Source: Pseudomonadota bacterium | GTDB lineage: Bacteria; Desulfobacterota; Binatia; Binatales; Binataceae | Assembly: GCA_021325025.1 (NCBI GenBank) | Contig: JAJPHZ010000023.1 | Coordinates: forward strand, 38,427 to 102,426 | DNA: 64,000 bases | Reading direction: 5' to 3' | Part shown: one piece after another, positions 1 through 9,792 of the stretch | How positions within the stretch are numbered: the stretch's first letter is position 1 | Layout: each line of letters begins with the position of its first letter | Translations under genes and position numbers: made by a program | Notes under the pieces: generated by a model | What the model was told of the DNA's origin: nothing | The model's input: only the letters and a program-made list of their open reading frames with translations | Databases searched by the model: none

Positions 1-270
1 GACCGCGGCACGCCTGTGGCACAGGTATTCGACAAGGCGGCGAGTGAGAGCGTAAATTGGAGTCAACCCCTTTCGATTCGCAGATAGAGCCGTGCGGCGC
101 CAAGCTAACTCCAGATGAAATAGCACAACGTTGCCATCAGCGGCGAGAGACGCGCGTCGCCTGCGGAAATGTGGCAGCGAAGGGCTGATGCGCCGGACGC
201 TGGCGTTTGCGCGCCGCGGTCAAAAGGCGCTAAAGCCCTTGCCAAGATCGCCGGCCTGGAGGTCGCATTG
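1..270. other. No gene seen at window start
   Basis: No open frame here looks like a protein. The stretch ends in the ribosome-binding site of the EthD gene (GGAGG at 258-262). A TGGCAC hexamer near 17 is not followed by a correctly spaced TGC, so no sigma-54 site is called. Confidence 0.5.
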
Positions 271-942
271 ATGATCCATCACCATTTCTTCATGCCCAAG
301 CGGGCGGATTTCACCCAGGAACAATTCTCGCAGTACTACCGCTACCAGCACATCAAGGCGGCCGGCGACCAGCGCATCCCGGCGCTGATCCGTTACGTCC
401 AGAGCCATCGCGTGGCCGAGCCGCCCAGCGCGGCTGACTTCGCCGCGGTTGCTGAAGTCTGGTACGAGAGCGAGGCCGCCCTCACGCAATTCACTTCCAG
501 TGCGCAGTACGCAAAGTTCCGGGCCGATGAACTGAACTTCGTCGACGTAAGCCGGGCTGAGAACCTGACCACTGTGGATCACGTGATGCTGGAGGGCGAG
601 CGCAAAAAGGGCATGGTCAAGGGGATGTTCATGCTCAAGCGCAAACCGGGGCTTACGGTCGCCGACTTCCGCAAGCATTGGCTGGAGGTGCACGCGCCGA
701 TCGCGCTGGCGGAGATGGACATCCGGCGCTACGTGCAATGCCACACCATCGACAGCGTGTACAACTTCTGCGAGCCGCAGTGGGACGGTATCACGCATCT
801 ATGGTTCGACGACGCGGCAGCGGCCGCGCGCGCGATGGCGGCGGTGCTGCAATCGCCGGCGCTGACCGCGGACGCCGCCAAATTCATCGGCCACACCGCC
901 AACCTGTTCGTCGCCGAGCACATCCTGATCTGGCCGAAGTAG
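271..942 (+). CDS. Tandem EthD-domain protein
   Basis: This 223-residue protein carries two EthD-type dimeric alpha/beta-barrel (ferredoxin-like) repeats. The first is at about residues 2-100 (begins IHHHFFMPKRADF), the second at about 115-215 (GMFMLKRKPGLTVADFRKHW followed by HAP). EthD proteins are small soluble proteins found beside degradative oxygenases and dehydrogenases; their chemistry is usually unproved. The frame stays open upstream to 169, but the ATG at 271 is preferred because GGAGG lies 8 nt before it and the domain begins at once. It stands alone, and the next gene is 650 bp away. The family call is firm; substrate and role are unknown. Confidence 0.75.
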   Translation: MIHHHFFMPKRADFTQEQFSQYYRYQHIKAAGDQRIPALIRYVQSHRVAEPPSAADFAAVAEVWYESEAALTQFTSSAQYAKFRADELNFVDVSRAENLTTVDHVMLEGERKKGMVKGMFMLKRKPGLTVADFRKHWLEVHAPIALAEMDIRRYVQCHTIDSVYNFCEPQWDGITHLWFDDAAAAARAMAAVLQSPALTADAAKFIGHTANLFVAEHILIWPK

Positions 943-1596
943 CCCCGGAGCCCGAGGGCGTCCATGCGTGTAGTGGCGCCGCTCAGGGATTGAGCTGCCC
1001 CAGCAGCGGATGGTGCGGTCGGCCGCCCAGGCCCGGCCCGCGGCAAGGGCAAAGAGCAAAGCGCACACGCACAGCCCTTGACGGCCCGGCAATCGCGCAG
1101 CTTGATCCCTTGGCCGCCAATCGATGCGGCGAGCCGGCACAGATCAGGGAAAGCATCGCTTGCCCTCCTCACTGCGAGCCTATTCTGACCAGATAAGCTG
1201 GATTTTCGTTAATTAGTCCGCAAGCTTTGCTGAATTCTGAAATCGTTTGTATTCAATGGGAACACCGTGCGACAGCGGCACACCTTTGGAGAGCCCCGTG
1301 CCCCCTATATCATCTTGTAGAATTTGTATTCAAACCTGAACTATGGTAAGAGACGAATTTGTCTACTTCTGGTAAGCGGCGGCGGCCGGCGGAAGATGCA
1401 TAAGCGGCGCGTTGACGCCGATTCCGCACCTGGCCAGCCGCAACCGCAGGAGAGAGCAGGATTTCGTATGGTTGCCCACAAAGCGGCGGCGATGCAGTGC
1501 CGGGCAGCAGGCAAGTCAGGACCGACCGGCGTCGGTGGGGCAGGAAGGCGAAGATTGACCGGTGCTGATGGCGCCGCGCAGGAGGGAGGATTCGAG
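943..1596. other. Gene-free interval with a repeated TTTGTATTCAA element
   Basis: No convincing gene is visible in these 650 bp, and the open frames on both strands have no recognisable domain. From about 1195 to 1370 the composition becomes AT-richer. The 11-mer TTTGTATTCAA occurs twice in direct orientation, at 1246-1256 and 1323-1333, 77 bp apart (start to start). The interval probably holds the promoter and operator of the HTH gene that follows. Confidence 0.4.
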
Positions 1597-1800
1597 TTGA
1601 ATCGGCAAGATGCATGCCCGCAGACCGTGATGACACTGCACGAAGTCGCGCAGTTCCTCAGATGTCACGAAAGCACGGTGTACCGCCTAACCAAACGCGG
1701 CGAGATTCCGGCCTTTCGCTTGGGCTCCGAATGGCGGTTTCTGCGCTCCAAGATCGAGCAATGGATCGCCAAATGCCATCAGGGCGCCATGGGCCGGTAG
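1597..1800 (+). CDS. Small helix-turn-helix (MerR/excisionase-type) DNA-binding protein
   Basis: This 67-residue protein is almost entirely a winged-helix HTH_17 domain of the excisionase type. The helix-turn-helix reads TLHEVAQFLRCHESTVYRL and is followed by the wing GEIPAFRLGSEWRFLRSKI. The TTG at 1597 is chosen because GGAGGGAGG (1581-1589) sits just before it and the product then matches the usual 60-70 residue size. An upstream extension to 1324 is low-complexity and unlikely to be translated. Such proteins act as excisionases or as small regulators. No integrase or phage gene is nearby, so a regulator, perhaps of itself through the repeats at 1246 and 1323, is the simpler guess. Confidence 0.7.
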   Translation: MNRQDACPQTVMTLHEVAQFLRCHESTVYRLTKRGEIPAFRLGSEWRFLRSKIEQWIAKCHQGAMGR

Positions 1801-1837
1801 TGATGTCACATGCGGCTGCGCGCCGGCCGGCCTTGCG

Positions 1838-3001
1838 TCAGATGCCGTACAGACGAGCGGCGTTGTCCGCTGTGATGAGGCGCCGCTCGTCGTCAGGGAG
1901 GCCGGCGAAGTCCTTCTCCACGCGTTGGCGGGAGCCCGGGAAGGTGCCCTCGGTGTGCGGGTAGTCCGAGCCCCACATCAAGCGCTCGACGTTGAGCAGT
2001 TCGCGCGTCAGCAGTCCGGCGCGGTCGTCTTCGAAGGTGAACCAGAACTGGCGATGGCAGTAGAAGCTGGGCGGCTGGTCCAGCCGCGGCTCCATATAAT
2101 GATGATGGTCCTCCCACCAATGGTCCATCAGGCGAATCACCGGCGCCACCCAGCCGATGCCGCCCTCGGCAATCACGAACTGCAGCCCGGGATAGCGCTG
2201 TGGCACGGCTGAGCCCAGCAGGCAAGTCAGGCTACGCATCTGGTTGCCGATCTTGGTTTCGACGATCGCGTAGTTTCCCACCCGCATCGCCAGGCTGATG
2301 CCGGCTGCTTTTTCGGCGGGCGACAGGAACTGCTCGGTGGCGGTGTTGTGAAAGGCCAGCGGCAGCCCGAGGTCGCAAAGCGCCTCCCACAGCGGCACGT
2401 AATAGGGATCCCACCACGGCCGATTGGGGGTGTCGGCCGGCAGCAGTACCGATTTGAGATTCATCTTCGCGATGCGCGCCGCCTCCTCCACCGCCCACTG
2501 GATCGGGCCGCCGATGGGCAGGATTCCCACTCCGACCAGGCGCTGCGGCGCGGCGGCGCAGAACTCCGCCAAAAAATCGTTGTACACGCGGATGCATTCG
2601 CGCCGGTATTCGACGTCGGGCGCGGCCAGGATATACATCCCGCAGTTGGGGTAGATGACCTCGGCGCGGATGTTGTCCAGGTCCTGGTCGGCCAGCCGCG
2701 CGATCGGATCGGCCGCGCCGGGACGCACGTCGGCAATTCGGTTATGGCTATGCCCTTGGATCGGCTTGCCCGCCGCCTTTTCGTTGGCCATCGTGGCGAT
2801 CGTGTCGATGAAGTCGACCGAGTTGAGCCCGTCGATCTGAAAGGCGTCGAACTCCTCGTGCTTTCCCCAGGCGGAGGTTTTGGTCACGATGCGCGGCGCG
2901 CGGTCGCGAAACCGCCGGTCCATCCGCTCCACCCACAAATTGGCCGGCTCCTGCACGTGACCGTCGGCGGAGATGAATTTGTCCGCGTTGCTGTCTGCCA
3001 T
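1838..3001 (-). CDS. Amidohydrolase-2 family metal-dependent hydrolase
   Basis: A 387-residue TIM-barrel amidohydrolase of the amidohydrolase-2 (ACMSD-like) group. An N-terminal SADGH (His15) replaces the classical HxH. A histidine occurs in AFHNTATE in mid-barrel, and the C-terminal metal aspartate is in MWGSDYPHTEGT (Asp346). Family members hydrolyse or decarboxylate small aromatic or lactone acids in the cytoplasm. The start is supported by GGGAG 8 nt upstream of the ATG. The gene lies 74 bp downstream of an SDR on the same strand, so the pair may be one transcript. The exact substrate cannot be told. Confidence 0.8.
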   Translation of the reverse strand: MADSNADKFISADGHVQEPANLWVERMDRRFRDRAPRIVTKTSAWGKHEEFDAFQIDGLNSVDFIDTIATMANEKAAGKPIQGHSHNRIADVRPGAADPIARLADQDLDNIRAEVIYPNCGMYILAAPDVEYRRECIRVYNDFLAEFCAAAPQRLVGVGILPIGGPIQWAVEEAARIAKMNLKSVLLPADTPNRPWWDPYYVPLWEALCDLGLPLAFHNTATEQFLSPAEKAAGISLAMRVGNYAIVETKIGNQMRSLTCLLGSAVPQRYPGLQFVIAEGGIGWVAPVIRLMDHWWEDHHHYMEPRLDQPPSFYCHRQFWFTFEDDRAGLLTRELLNVERLMWGSDYPHTEGTFPGSRQRVEKDFAGLPDDERRLITADNAARLYGI

Positions 3002-3075
3002 GGCGGCTGCTCCCGATTGGTAATGCCGAAAAGTAGCATCCCGCGGCGGCGGGTGTTAAGTGCCGACCGCGCGGG

Positions 3076-3837
3076 TCAACGGCCGTGGACCGTGCCGCCG
3101 TTGATGTGGATGGTCTGCCCGGTGACGTAGCCGGCCTTCTCCGAGGCCAGCCACACCACGCAGGCGCCGATTTCGCGCGGCTGTCCCAGGCGGCCCATCG
3201 GGATGGTGCTGAAGATGCGCTGCAGGTAGGCCGAATCGCCTATCCGCTCGGCGGTGTTGGCCATCAACCCCAGCGCGATCGCGTTGAGCGTCACACCGCT
3301 TTGCGCCATCTCGATCGCCACGCTGCGCAGCAAACCTTCAATCCCCGCCTTGGCCGCGCTGTAGATCGACACCTGCGGCACCCCGCGCGACCCGGCGCCC
3401 GAGGAGATTTGAATCACCCGGCCCCATTTGCGTTGGGCCATCCCCGGCAGCACGGTGCGGATGCAATACATCGACCCGTAAAGGTTCAGATCGATGTTGT
3501 GATGCCATTGCGCGGGATCCGAATCGACAAACGGCCCGGTCGCGCCAATACCTTCAGGGATGCCGGCGTTGTTGACCAGGATGTCGATCGGGCCCAGTTG
3601 GCTTTCCACGCGCGCGACCCCGGCACGCACCGCCGCAAGGCTGGCGACGTCGAACGCCGCCGCGATCACGCGCCCGCCGGCGGGCTTGATCTGGTTGCGC
3701 GCCGCCTCGGCGCGATCGGGATGAAGGTCGTTGACCGCCACCGACGCGCCCGCTTCCGCCAATTCCTGCGCAATGCCCAGCCCGACGCTGCGTCCGGCGC
3801 CGGTCACCAGCGCGATTTTTCCATCCAGCTGCCCCAT
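3076..3837 (-). CDS. Short-chain dehydrogenase/reductase (classical SDR)
   Basis: A 253-residue Rossmann-fold NAD(P)-dependent oxidoreductase. The cofactor motif TGAGRSVGLG is at residues 12-21, the NNAG at 89-92, catalytic serine at 145/146 and the YSAAK tyrosine and lysine at 159 and 163. The C-terminal INGGT is normal for FabG-like SDRs. The ATG at 3837 is chosen because GGGAG is 6 nt before it; the in-frame ATG six bases upstream would abut the ribosome-binding site. It is co-directional with the amidohydrolase that follows and divergent from the amidohydrolase at 3963. The substrate is unknown. Confidence 0.85.
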   Translation of the reverse strand: MGQLDGKIALVTGAGRSVGLGIAQELAEAGASVAVNDLHPDRAEAARNQIKPAGGRVIAAAFDVASLAAVRAGVARVESQLGPIDILVNNAGIPEGIGATGPFVDSDPAQWHHNIDLNLYGSMYCIRTVLPGMAQRKWGRVIQISSGAGSRGVPQVSIYSAAKAGIEGLLRSVAIEMAQSGVTLNAIALGLMANTAERIGDSAYLQRIFSTIPMGRLGQPREIGACVVWLASEKAGYVTGQTIHINGGTVHGR

Positions 3838-3962
3838 GGTCATCTCCCGTCTTTGGACCGCGGAACTTTGACTTGACCTCCGCAAGAGCGTGATTCTATA
3901 CCACGTCAGCGCAAGCCGCGCGCCACCGGCGGCAGGCGTATCGCGCTCGATGGAGGTTGGAG

Positions 3963-5411
3963 ATGGCGTTCGTACGAAGCTCGAAGTCGGCCGTAGTGCG
4001 CGCCAGGCTGAGTCACCCGGTGATCGATTCCGACGGCCACAGCCTCGATTACCGGCCCGCCCTGATTGACCATCTCAAGGCGGTCGGCGGGCCGAGCATC
4101 CTGAGCCGCTTCGCGGCGCAACTGGCCTGCACGCAGATGGATCCGGCGTGGTACCGCCTCGATGAGCGCGGACGCCGTGAGCATCGCACGCTGCGCACGC
4201 CATGGTGGAACGTTCCGACCAAAAACACGCTGGACCTTTCCACTTCGATCATTCCGCGCCTGCTGCGCGAGCGCCTGGACGACATGGGGCTGGACTACTC
4301 GGTGGTTTACGCCGGCGGATGCCTGCTGCCGATCCATTTCGATGACGACGAGGTGCGCCGCGCGGTGTGCCGCGCAATTAACAATCTGCACGCCGAAGTG
4401 TTTGCCGAATGCGCCGACCGAATGACGCCGGTGGCCGTCATCCCGATGCATACGCCGGCCGAGGCACTGGAGGAGCTGGATTACGTCGTCACCCAGCTCA
4501 AGCTCAAGGCCATCCTGATGCCCAGCTTCGTACGCCGGCCGATCGCCGCCGTGGTGCGCGATAATCCGCAAGCCGGGCCGTACGCCAACTGGATGGACAC
4601 CTATGGCATCGACAGCGAGTACGACTACGATCCGGTGTGGGCCAAATGCATCGAGCTGGGCGTGGTGCCGACCTTTCATTCGCACGGCATGGGATGGGGC
4701 AGCCGGCGCTCCATCTCCAACTACGTCTACAACCATATCGGCCATTTCGGCGCAGCGGGTGAGGCGATCTGCAAGTCGCTGTTCCTGGGCGGTGTGACAC
4801 GGCGCTTTCCCCAGCTCAAGTTCGCGTTTTTGGAGGGCGGCGTGGGCTGGGCGCGCAGCCTGTACTGCGATTTGATCGGCCATTGGGAGAAGCGCAATCG
4901 GGTCGCGATCGAAAACCTCAATCCCGTCTATCTCGACCGCGAACTGTTTGTCAGCCTGTTCGAGCGCTTCGGCGCCGGGCTGGCCAAATACGGCGACCCG
5001 CGCGACGGCATCGATTTTCTCGGCATCGGCGAGGACCGCGCGGCGATCGACGAATTCGCGCGCTGCGCTATCGAGCGCAAGCAGGACATCCACGACCTGT
5101 TCGTGCCGCATTTCTATTTCGGCTGCGAGGCCGACGATCCGGTCACGGCGTCCGCCTTCGACGCCAAGGCCAATCCCTTGGGCGCGCGCCTGGGCGCCAT
5201 CTTCGGCTCCGATATCGGCCATTGGGACGTGCCCGACATGAACGAAGTGACGTCGGAGGCCTACGAGATGGTGGAGAAGGGAATCATGACGGAGGAGGAC
5301 TTCCGCGATTTCGTCTTTGCCAACCCGGTGCGCCTGTGGACGGCGCTCAACCCGGATTTCTTCAAGGGCACGGTGGTGGAAGCCGCGGCGGCCAGGTTGG
5401 TGGCTGGTTAG
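3963..5411 (+). CDS. Large amidohydrolase-2 family protein (paralogue A)
   Basis: A 482-residue amidohydrolase-2 barrel, longer than the usual 300-390. It begins VIDSDGH (His26) and ends with the conserved GSDIGHWDVPDM segment that supplies the metal aspartate. It aligns along its full length with the 479-residue protein at 14115-15554, so the two are paralogues. Shared landmarks include PVAVIPMHTPAEA, FVRRPI, FLEGGVGWA and FYFGCEADDP. GGAGG (3952-3956) lies 6 nt before the ATG, which favours it over the TTG six bases earlier. This long subfamily has no function I can name; a hydrolytic step in degradation is likely. Confidence 0.8.
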   Translation: MAFVRSSKSAVVRARLSHPVIDSDGHSLDYRPALIDHLKAVGGPSILSRFAAQLACTQMDPAWYRLDERGRREHRTLRTPWWNVPTKNTLDLSTSIIPRLLRERLDDMGLDYSVVYAGGCLLPIHFDDDEVRRAVCRAINNLHAEVFAECADRMTPVAVIPMHTPAEALEELDYVVTQLKLKAILMPSFVRRPIAAVVRDNPQAGPYANWMDTYGIDSEYDYDPVWAKCIELGVVPTFHSHGMGWGSRRSISNYVYNHIGHFGAAGEAICKSLFLGGVTRRFPQLKFAFLEGGVGWARSLYCDLIGHWEKRNRVAIENLNPVYLDRELFVSLFERFGAGLAKYGDPRDGIDFLGIGEDRAAIDEFARCAIERKQDIHDLFVPHFYFGCEADDPVTASAFDAKANPLGARLGAIFGSDIGHWDVPDMNEVTSEAYEMVEKGIMTEEDFRDFVFANPVRLWTALNPDFFKGTVVEAAAARLVAG

Positions 5412-5626
5412 GAATCTGGCGGGTCGCGGAAAAAGTTGGTGGGGCCGGCGTCCCTGCCTATCGATGATGCGCGAGCGGTTCTCGCCCGCGCCATCAAGGC
5501 AAGACCCGCGCCGATTTCCAGTTTTGCTCGCCCGGGGAGACCAGCCCTTGGTTGGACAGAGAAAAAAGAGCCCGCACATTCGCACGAATTCGTGCCTACT
5601 AACGATTTCAACATTTTGCGCTAGCT

Positions 5627-7024
5627 CTAATCGCTCGACACGCTCACTCCGTCGGGGCCGCCGAAGATTCGCTGGCAGAGGTGGTAAATCGGCCAGACCG
5701 CGAGCGCAAGCGCCGCTGCCACCAGCAGTTGGACCTTGCCGCCGGCGCCGTTGGCGGCGACGCTAAAGGTTGCCGTCCACACCGCCAGCGGCGCGATGAC
5801 CGTCAGCAACAGGCCCAGGCGGCCGGCACCGATTACAAACAGACCCTGGCGCCTGGGGTATAGCCGCCGCAGCCGCACCAAGGCCGCCATTTCCAGCGCC
5901 AGCGCTGCCATGTAAAACGTCACGTCCAGGGTGACCAGCGCGGAGAAGCCCAGCGGCAACAGCAGGGTACAGACAGCGCAACTGGTCAGAATCGCGGTTG
6001 ACGGCGTCGCCTGCCGTTCCCATATCCGGGTGAGCGCCTGGGGCAGGAAGCGTTCGCGCGCCAGCACAAACGGCATCCGTGACACCCACAGCATCGCGGC
6101 CTGAAACACCGCCAGGGCACTGACCATCCCGCCAATCGCCAGTGCGCCGCCCAGGTAGACGCCGCCCAGACGCTGGCCGATGCGCGCAAAGGCGCCGGTC
6201 GTCCATTGGGCTGAATTACCCACCACGGCGGTGCCCACCGCCAGCGGCAGCAGGTATCCGGCCACTACTGTCGGCAGGACGCAGGCGATCGCGCGGGCGT
6301 AATTGCGCTGCGCGCCGCGGATTTCAGCCGCCACCACGCTCAGGTTCTCCCATCCGCAGAAATTCCAGATCACCACCGCCAGGGCCGCCCCCAAAGCGCC
6401 CAATGTGCCGGATGCGGACGGGGGCGGCAGATGCCAGTCGCGAATCGATACCAGTCCGGCTGCGATCAAGCCTGCAAATGGCGCCAGCAGCGCGATTGTC
6501 AACAGCACCGAGGCATGCCCGACAGGCTGGACACCCATCAGGTTGAGGATGCCGCACAGCCAGACCATCGCCACGGCGACCAGGATTACCACGATGGGGC
6601 TGGATGGGAGCAGGAAGGCCAGGTAGGAGGCGAACAGCACCGGGTAGATCGCCATGTCCACGCAGGTGTAGAGAACGGTAAGATAGGCTTCGGCAAAGCC
6701 GGCGAACGAGCCAAAGGCTTCCTTGACCCAGAAGTAAAAACCACCTTCGACCGGGAAGAGTGCGGTGAGTTCGGCAGCCATCAGGGCGGTGGGCAGGCTA
6801 ACGGTCAGGGGCACCAGCAGACACAACAACAAGGTCAGGCGCGGGCCGCTGGCCGCGACGGCATCCTCGATCCCGTATGCACCACCGCTGATTGTCAGGT
6901 ACATTACTGCCATGAGCGGCAGTAACCCGATCTGCCGGCTACCCAGGCTGCTGCGGGGCCGCCCGCCGCGAGGGGCCTCAGCCGGCAGGGGGCTTGGTGC
7001 GCTCGAATTCACGGTCGTACCCAT
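5627..7024 (-). CDS. APC-family amino acid permease
   Basis: A 465-residue inner-membrane transporter with about 12 hydrophobic segments. The first reads LPLMAVMYLTISGGAYGIED, which contains the glycine-rich helix-1 substrate motif of the amino acid-polyamine-organocation superfamily. The arrangement resembles YjeM or glutamate:GABA-antiporter-like members. The substrate cannot be inferred. It is convergent with the amidohydrolase ending at 5411, and the 215 bp between them hold nothing recognisable. Divergent transcription from the TPR lipoprotein gene leaves about 150 bp for promoters. No strong ribosome-binding site is visible before the ATG. Confidence 0.8.
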   Translation of the reverse strand: MGTTVNSSAPSPLPAEAPRGGRPRSSLGSRQIGLLPLMAVMYLTISGGAYGIEDAVAASGPRLTLLLCLLVPLTVSLPTALMAAELTALFPVEGGFYFWVKEAFGSFAGFAEAYLTVLYTCVDMAIYPVLFASYLAFLLPSSPIVVILVAVAMVWLCGILNLMGVQPVGHASVLLTIALLAPFAGLIAAGLVSIRDWHLPPPSASGTLGALGAALAVVIWNFCGWENLSVVAAEIRGAQRNYARAIACVLPTVVAGYLLPLAVGTAVVGNSAQWTTGAFARIGQRLGGVYLGGALAIGGMVSALAVFQAAMLWVSRMPFVLARERFLPQALTRIWERQATPSTAILTSCAVCTLLLPLGFSALVTLDVTFYMAALALEMAALVRLRRLYPRRQGLFVIGAGRLGLLLTVIAPLAVWTATFSVAANGAGGKVQLLVAAALALAVWPIYHLCQRIFGGPDGVSVSSD

Positions 7025-7178
7025 AACGCCATGGCGTCTGCGGTGAGCGTATCTTCAATTCGGGCGCCGTTGTCCCAGCCCGCAGCATGGCGCAGTCCGA
7101 TGGGGGGAGCTGCAAGTTGACCGTCAAAAAAGGCTGTGTTAACCAGTGAGTTGCGAATCACCATCTTCCCTGTTTTCG

Positions 7179-8954
7179 ATGAAATGCCGCGGCAAAGCAA
7201 CGCTGGCCCTGCTGGTCGCAGGCTGTGCGCTGTTTACCGCCTGCGCCGCCACTCCGGGCGCTGAGCCCAAAGCCGCCGGCCAACGTTCTGAAGTGGGCGC
7301 CCCAAGCCTGCCCTTTGGCGGTATACCACCGGTTGCCATTCCGCCCGACGCCGCGGCGATGGGCGATTTTCTCAAGGCCGAGGTCGCCAGCAACGAAGGT
7401 GACCGCAAAAACGCCACCATCTTCTATGAGGCCGCCGCGCAGGCCGATCCGCACAATGCCGCCCTGCGGCTGAAGCTGGCCTCGCTCTACGTGCGGGACG
7501 GTCAGCTTAACAAGGGGCTGGAGGAGGTCAATGCGGCGCTGGCGCTGAAGCCCGACATGGTCGAGGCGCGCCTGCTCGCGGCGGGACTGCAATCAGCCAC
7601 CGGTGATGAGGCCGGAGCCGAAAAGCAGTACCTGGAAGTGCTCAAGATCGACCCCAAGAGCCAGGAAGCGTACCTCTACCTGGGTACGCTTTACGCCAAG
7701 CAGGGCAAATACGACGCCGCGCTAGCCACCTTCCGCAAAATGATCGCTGTCGACCCGCACGCCTTCCTGGGCTACTACTACGCCGGGCGCGTCGCGGCGG
7801 CCGCACAAAACTATCCGCTGGCCGAGACCTACTTCCATCAGGCGCTGACGCTCAATCCTGAATCCGAGCTGGTGGTGATGGACCTGGCGCTGCTGCGCGA
7901 GCTGGAAGACAAGCCGCAGGACGCGATCAAGCTTTATCAGCGCGTACTGGCCGCCGATCCTACCAACGAGACCGCGCGCAAGCGCCTGGCGGCATTGTAC
8001 GTGGGGCAGAAGAAGTTCGAGCAGGCGCTGAGCGAACTTAAGAAAGTCGAAGGGATGGAGACCAATCCCGAAGACACCCGCATCAAGATCGGGCTTTTGT
8101 ACTTCGAGCGCGGCGATTTTGAGCGTGCTGCCACCGAGTTCAACCTGGTGCTGGGCGCCGAGCCCAACAATGCGCGCGTGCACTACTATTTGGGCACCGT
8201 TTATGCGGAGATGAACGAAGCGGAGAAGGCCGAAGCGCAGTTCAACCTGGTCCCGCCCGACTCCGACCATTATGTCGAGTCGCGCATCCATCTGGCCTAT
8301 CTCTACGACAAGGATGAGCATTATGACCAGGCGCTAAGCGCGCTGCAGCAAGCGCTGGCCAAGCGGCCCAACGACACCGAGTTGATGAACTTCATCGCCG
8401 GCGTCTACCGCGAGAAGAAGGACCTCCCCGCCGCCATCAACGTCGCCAAAAAGATGGTCGCGCTGGATCCGAAGAACGACAAGTTCCACTTTACACTGGG
8501 TGCGCTGTACGACGAGGCCAAGGACAAGCAGCTCAGCATCGAGCAGATGCGCGAGACCATCCGGCTCAATCCCAGCAACGCGCAGGCGCTCAATTACCTG
8601 GGCTACACCTATGCCGAGATGGGCACCAACCTGGGCGAGGCGGAGCGGCTGATCCGGCGCGCCTTGCAAATCGAGCCGGGCGACGGCTTTTACATCGACT
8701 CGCTGGGGTGGGTCTACTATCAGCAGGGCCATTACGACAAGGCGGTCAAGGAACTGGAGCGGGCGTGGGATTTGGTCGGCGACGACCCGACCATCACCGA
8801 GCATCTGGCCGACGCCTACGAGAAGCTGGGCAAGCTCAAGCAGGCCCATAGCCTGTACAAGGACGCGCTGAGCAAGGCCAAGGAGACCGACCAGGTCACC
8901 CGGCTGAAAGACAAACTCCAGGCCCTGCGCGATGACGGTCACAGCCAGCCCTAG
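7179..8954 (+). CDS. TPR-repeat lipoprotein
   Basis: A 591-residue protein with a lipoprotein signal peptide. Two possible lipobox cysteines are present, Cys16 in LVAGC and Cys22 in FTAC. After that come about 14 consecutive tetratricopeptide repeats, for example AYLYLGTLYAKQGKYDAALA. Such proteins are scaffolds in the periplasm or at the outer membrane. I start at the ATG 7179 because it gives a compact signal sequence; a GTG at 7146 would add 11 polar residues. It overlaps the following lipoprotein gene by 23 bp, so the two are translationally linked. A role in envelope assembly or export is an inference. Confidence 0.8.
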   Translation: MKCRGKATLALLVAGCALFTACAATPGAEPKAAGQRSEVGAPSLPFGGIPPVAIPPDAAAMGDFLKAEVASNEGDRKNATIFYEAAAQADPHNAALRLKLASLYVRDGQLNKGLEEVNAALALKPDMVEARLLAAGLQSATGDEAGAEKQYLEVLKIDPKSQEAYLYLGTLYAKQGKYDAALATFRKMIAVDPHAFLGYYYAGRVAAAAQNYPLAETYFHQALTLNPESELVVMDLALLRELEDKPQDAIKLYQRVLAADPTNETARKRLAALYVGQKKFEQALSELKKVEGMETNPEDTRIKIGLLYFERGDFERAATEFNLVLGAEPNNARVHYYLGTVYAEMNEAEKAEAQFNLVPPDSDHYVESRIHLAYLYDKDEHYDQALSALQQALAKRPNDTELMNFIAGVYREKKDLPAAINVAKKMVALDPKNDKFHFTLGALYDEAKDKQLSIEQMRETIRLNPSNAQALNYLGYTYAEMGTNLGEAERLIRRALQIEPGDGFYIDSLGWVYYQQGHYDKAVKELERAWDLVGDDPTITEHLADAYEKLGKLKQAHSLYKDALSKAKETDQVTRLKDKLQALRDDGHSQP

Positions 8955-9792
8955 CAGGCTTTGCTGGATGGCGGGGCGGGGCGGCCTGAGTGTCATCATC
9001 AGCCTGGCCGTCATGCTGGATGGCTGCGCACTGCTTGCCCCACGTTTGGCCCCGACTCCGGCCCAGCTCCCGCCGCCCGAACCGGCGCAATTTCAGCGTC
9101 TTACCGACGCGCTGATCGAGCGCGCACGGCGTCTGGACGCGATGCAGGCCGACGCGGTGATGGATTACGCGGGCGGCGGGCAGCACCTCAAAGTGCGCGA
9201 AACGGTGGTCGTCAAGCGTCCGGCCAGCTTGCGGGTCGAAGCGCTGACGCCGTTCGGGGTCGCCGCAGTGGTCGCCGCCAACGGCACCACGGTCGCCATC
9301 TACGAACCCTCTAACAACACGTTTTACCGCGGTGCTGCATCGGCGGACACCCTGGATCGCTTCGCGCGCATTCCGCTGCCGCCCGCGCAGGCGGTCAAAC
9401 TGCTGATGGGCCTGTTGCCGCAGGGCGAGGCCGACTTTGCGGCGCCGGCCTCGGTGTGGAGCGAAAACGGGATGCTGGTCGGTTCCTACTCGATGCCCGC
9501 AGGCGAGGTCGATGAGTTGGGCTTTGCCGACGGACAGTTGCGGATGGTGCGGGCGCGCGACAGCTCGGGAGGGGGCTACGAGGTCAACTACAGCGACTAT
9601 CGCGACATCGGCGGGCTTGAGTTCGCCCATCGTCTGGAGGCGAAATTTTTGAACACCGGCATCCGCCTCAACGTCAAATACAATGACGTGATCGTCAATC
9701 CCACTGTGAGCGATTCGCAGTTTGTGCTGGTGCCGCAGGGCACGGTGCGGATGATCGATTTGGATCGGCCGGCGGCGGGCGGTCATGGCTAA
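8932..9792 (+). CDS. LolA/LolB-like (DUF4292-type) lipoprotein
   Basis: A 286-residue predicted lipoprotein with a hydrophobic signal ending in LDGC (Cys32). The mature part starts with a proline-rich tether. It then follows the pattern of DUF4292/LolB-fold proteins: a long helix (about 50-75, LIERARRLDAMQADAVMDY) followed by beta strands including RPASLRVEALTPFGV. These half-barrel folds usually shuttle or bind lipid at the outer membrane. It overlaps the gene before it by 23 bp and the gene after it by 8 bp, so the three are one transcript. The family assignment is by pattern only. Confidence 0.65.
   Translation: MTVTASPSRLCWMAGRGGLSVIISLAVMLDGCALLAPRLAPTPAQLPPPEPAQFQRLTDALIERARRLDAMQADAVMDYAGGGQHLKVRETVVVKRPASLRVEALTPFGVAAVVAANGTTVAIYEPSNNTFYRGAASADTLDRFARIPLPPAQAVKLLMGLLPQGEADFAAPASVWSENGMLVGSYSMPAGEVDELGFADGQLRMVRARDSSGGGYEVNYSDYRDIGGLEFAHRLEAKFLNTGIRLNVKYNDVIVNPTVSDSQFVLVPQGTVRMIDLDRPAAGGHG

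Noticed and set aside
1324..1596. N-terminal extension of the small HTH protein
   Set aside because: The added 91 residues are Arg/Gly-rich without a domain, while a strong GGAGG precedes the TTG at 1597.
3906..5585. Long antisense open frame (559 codons, minus strand)
   Set aside because: It lies opposite an intact amidohydrolase with clear motifs; it has no domain and reflects high GC codon structure.
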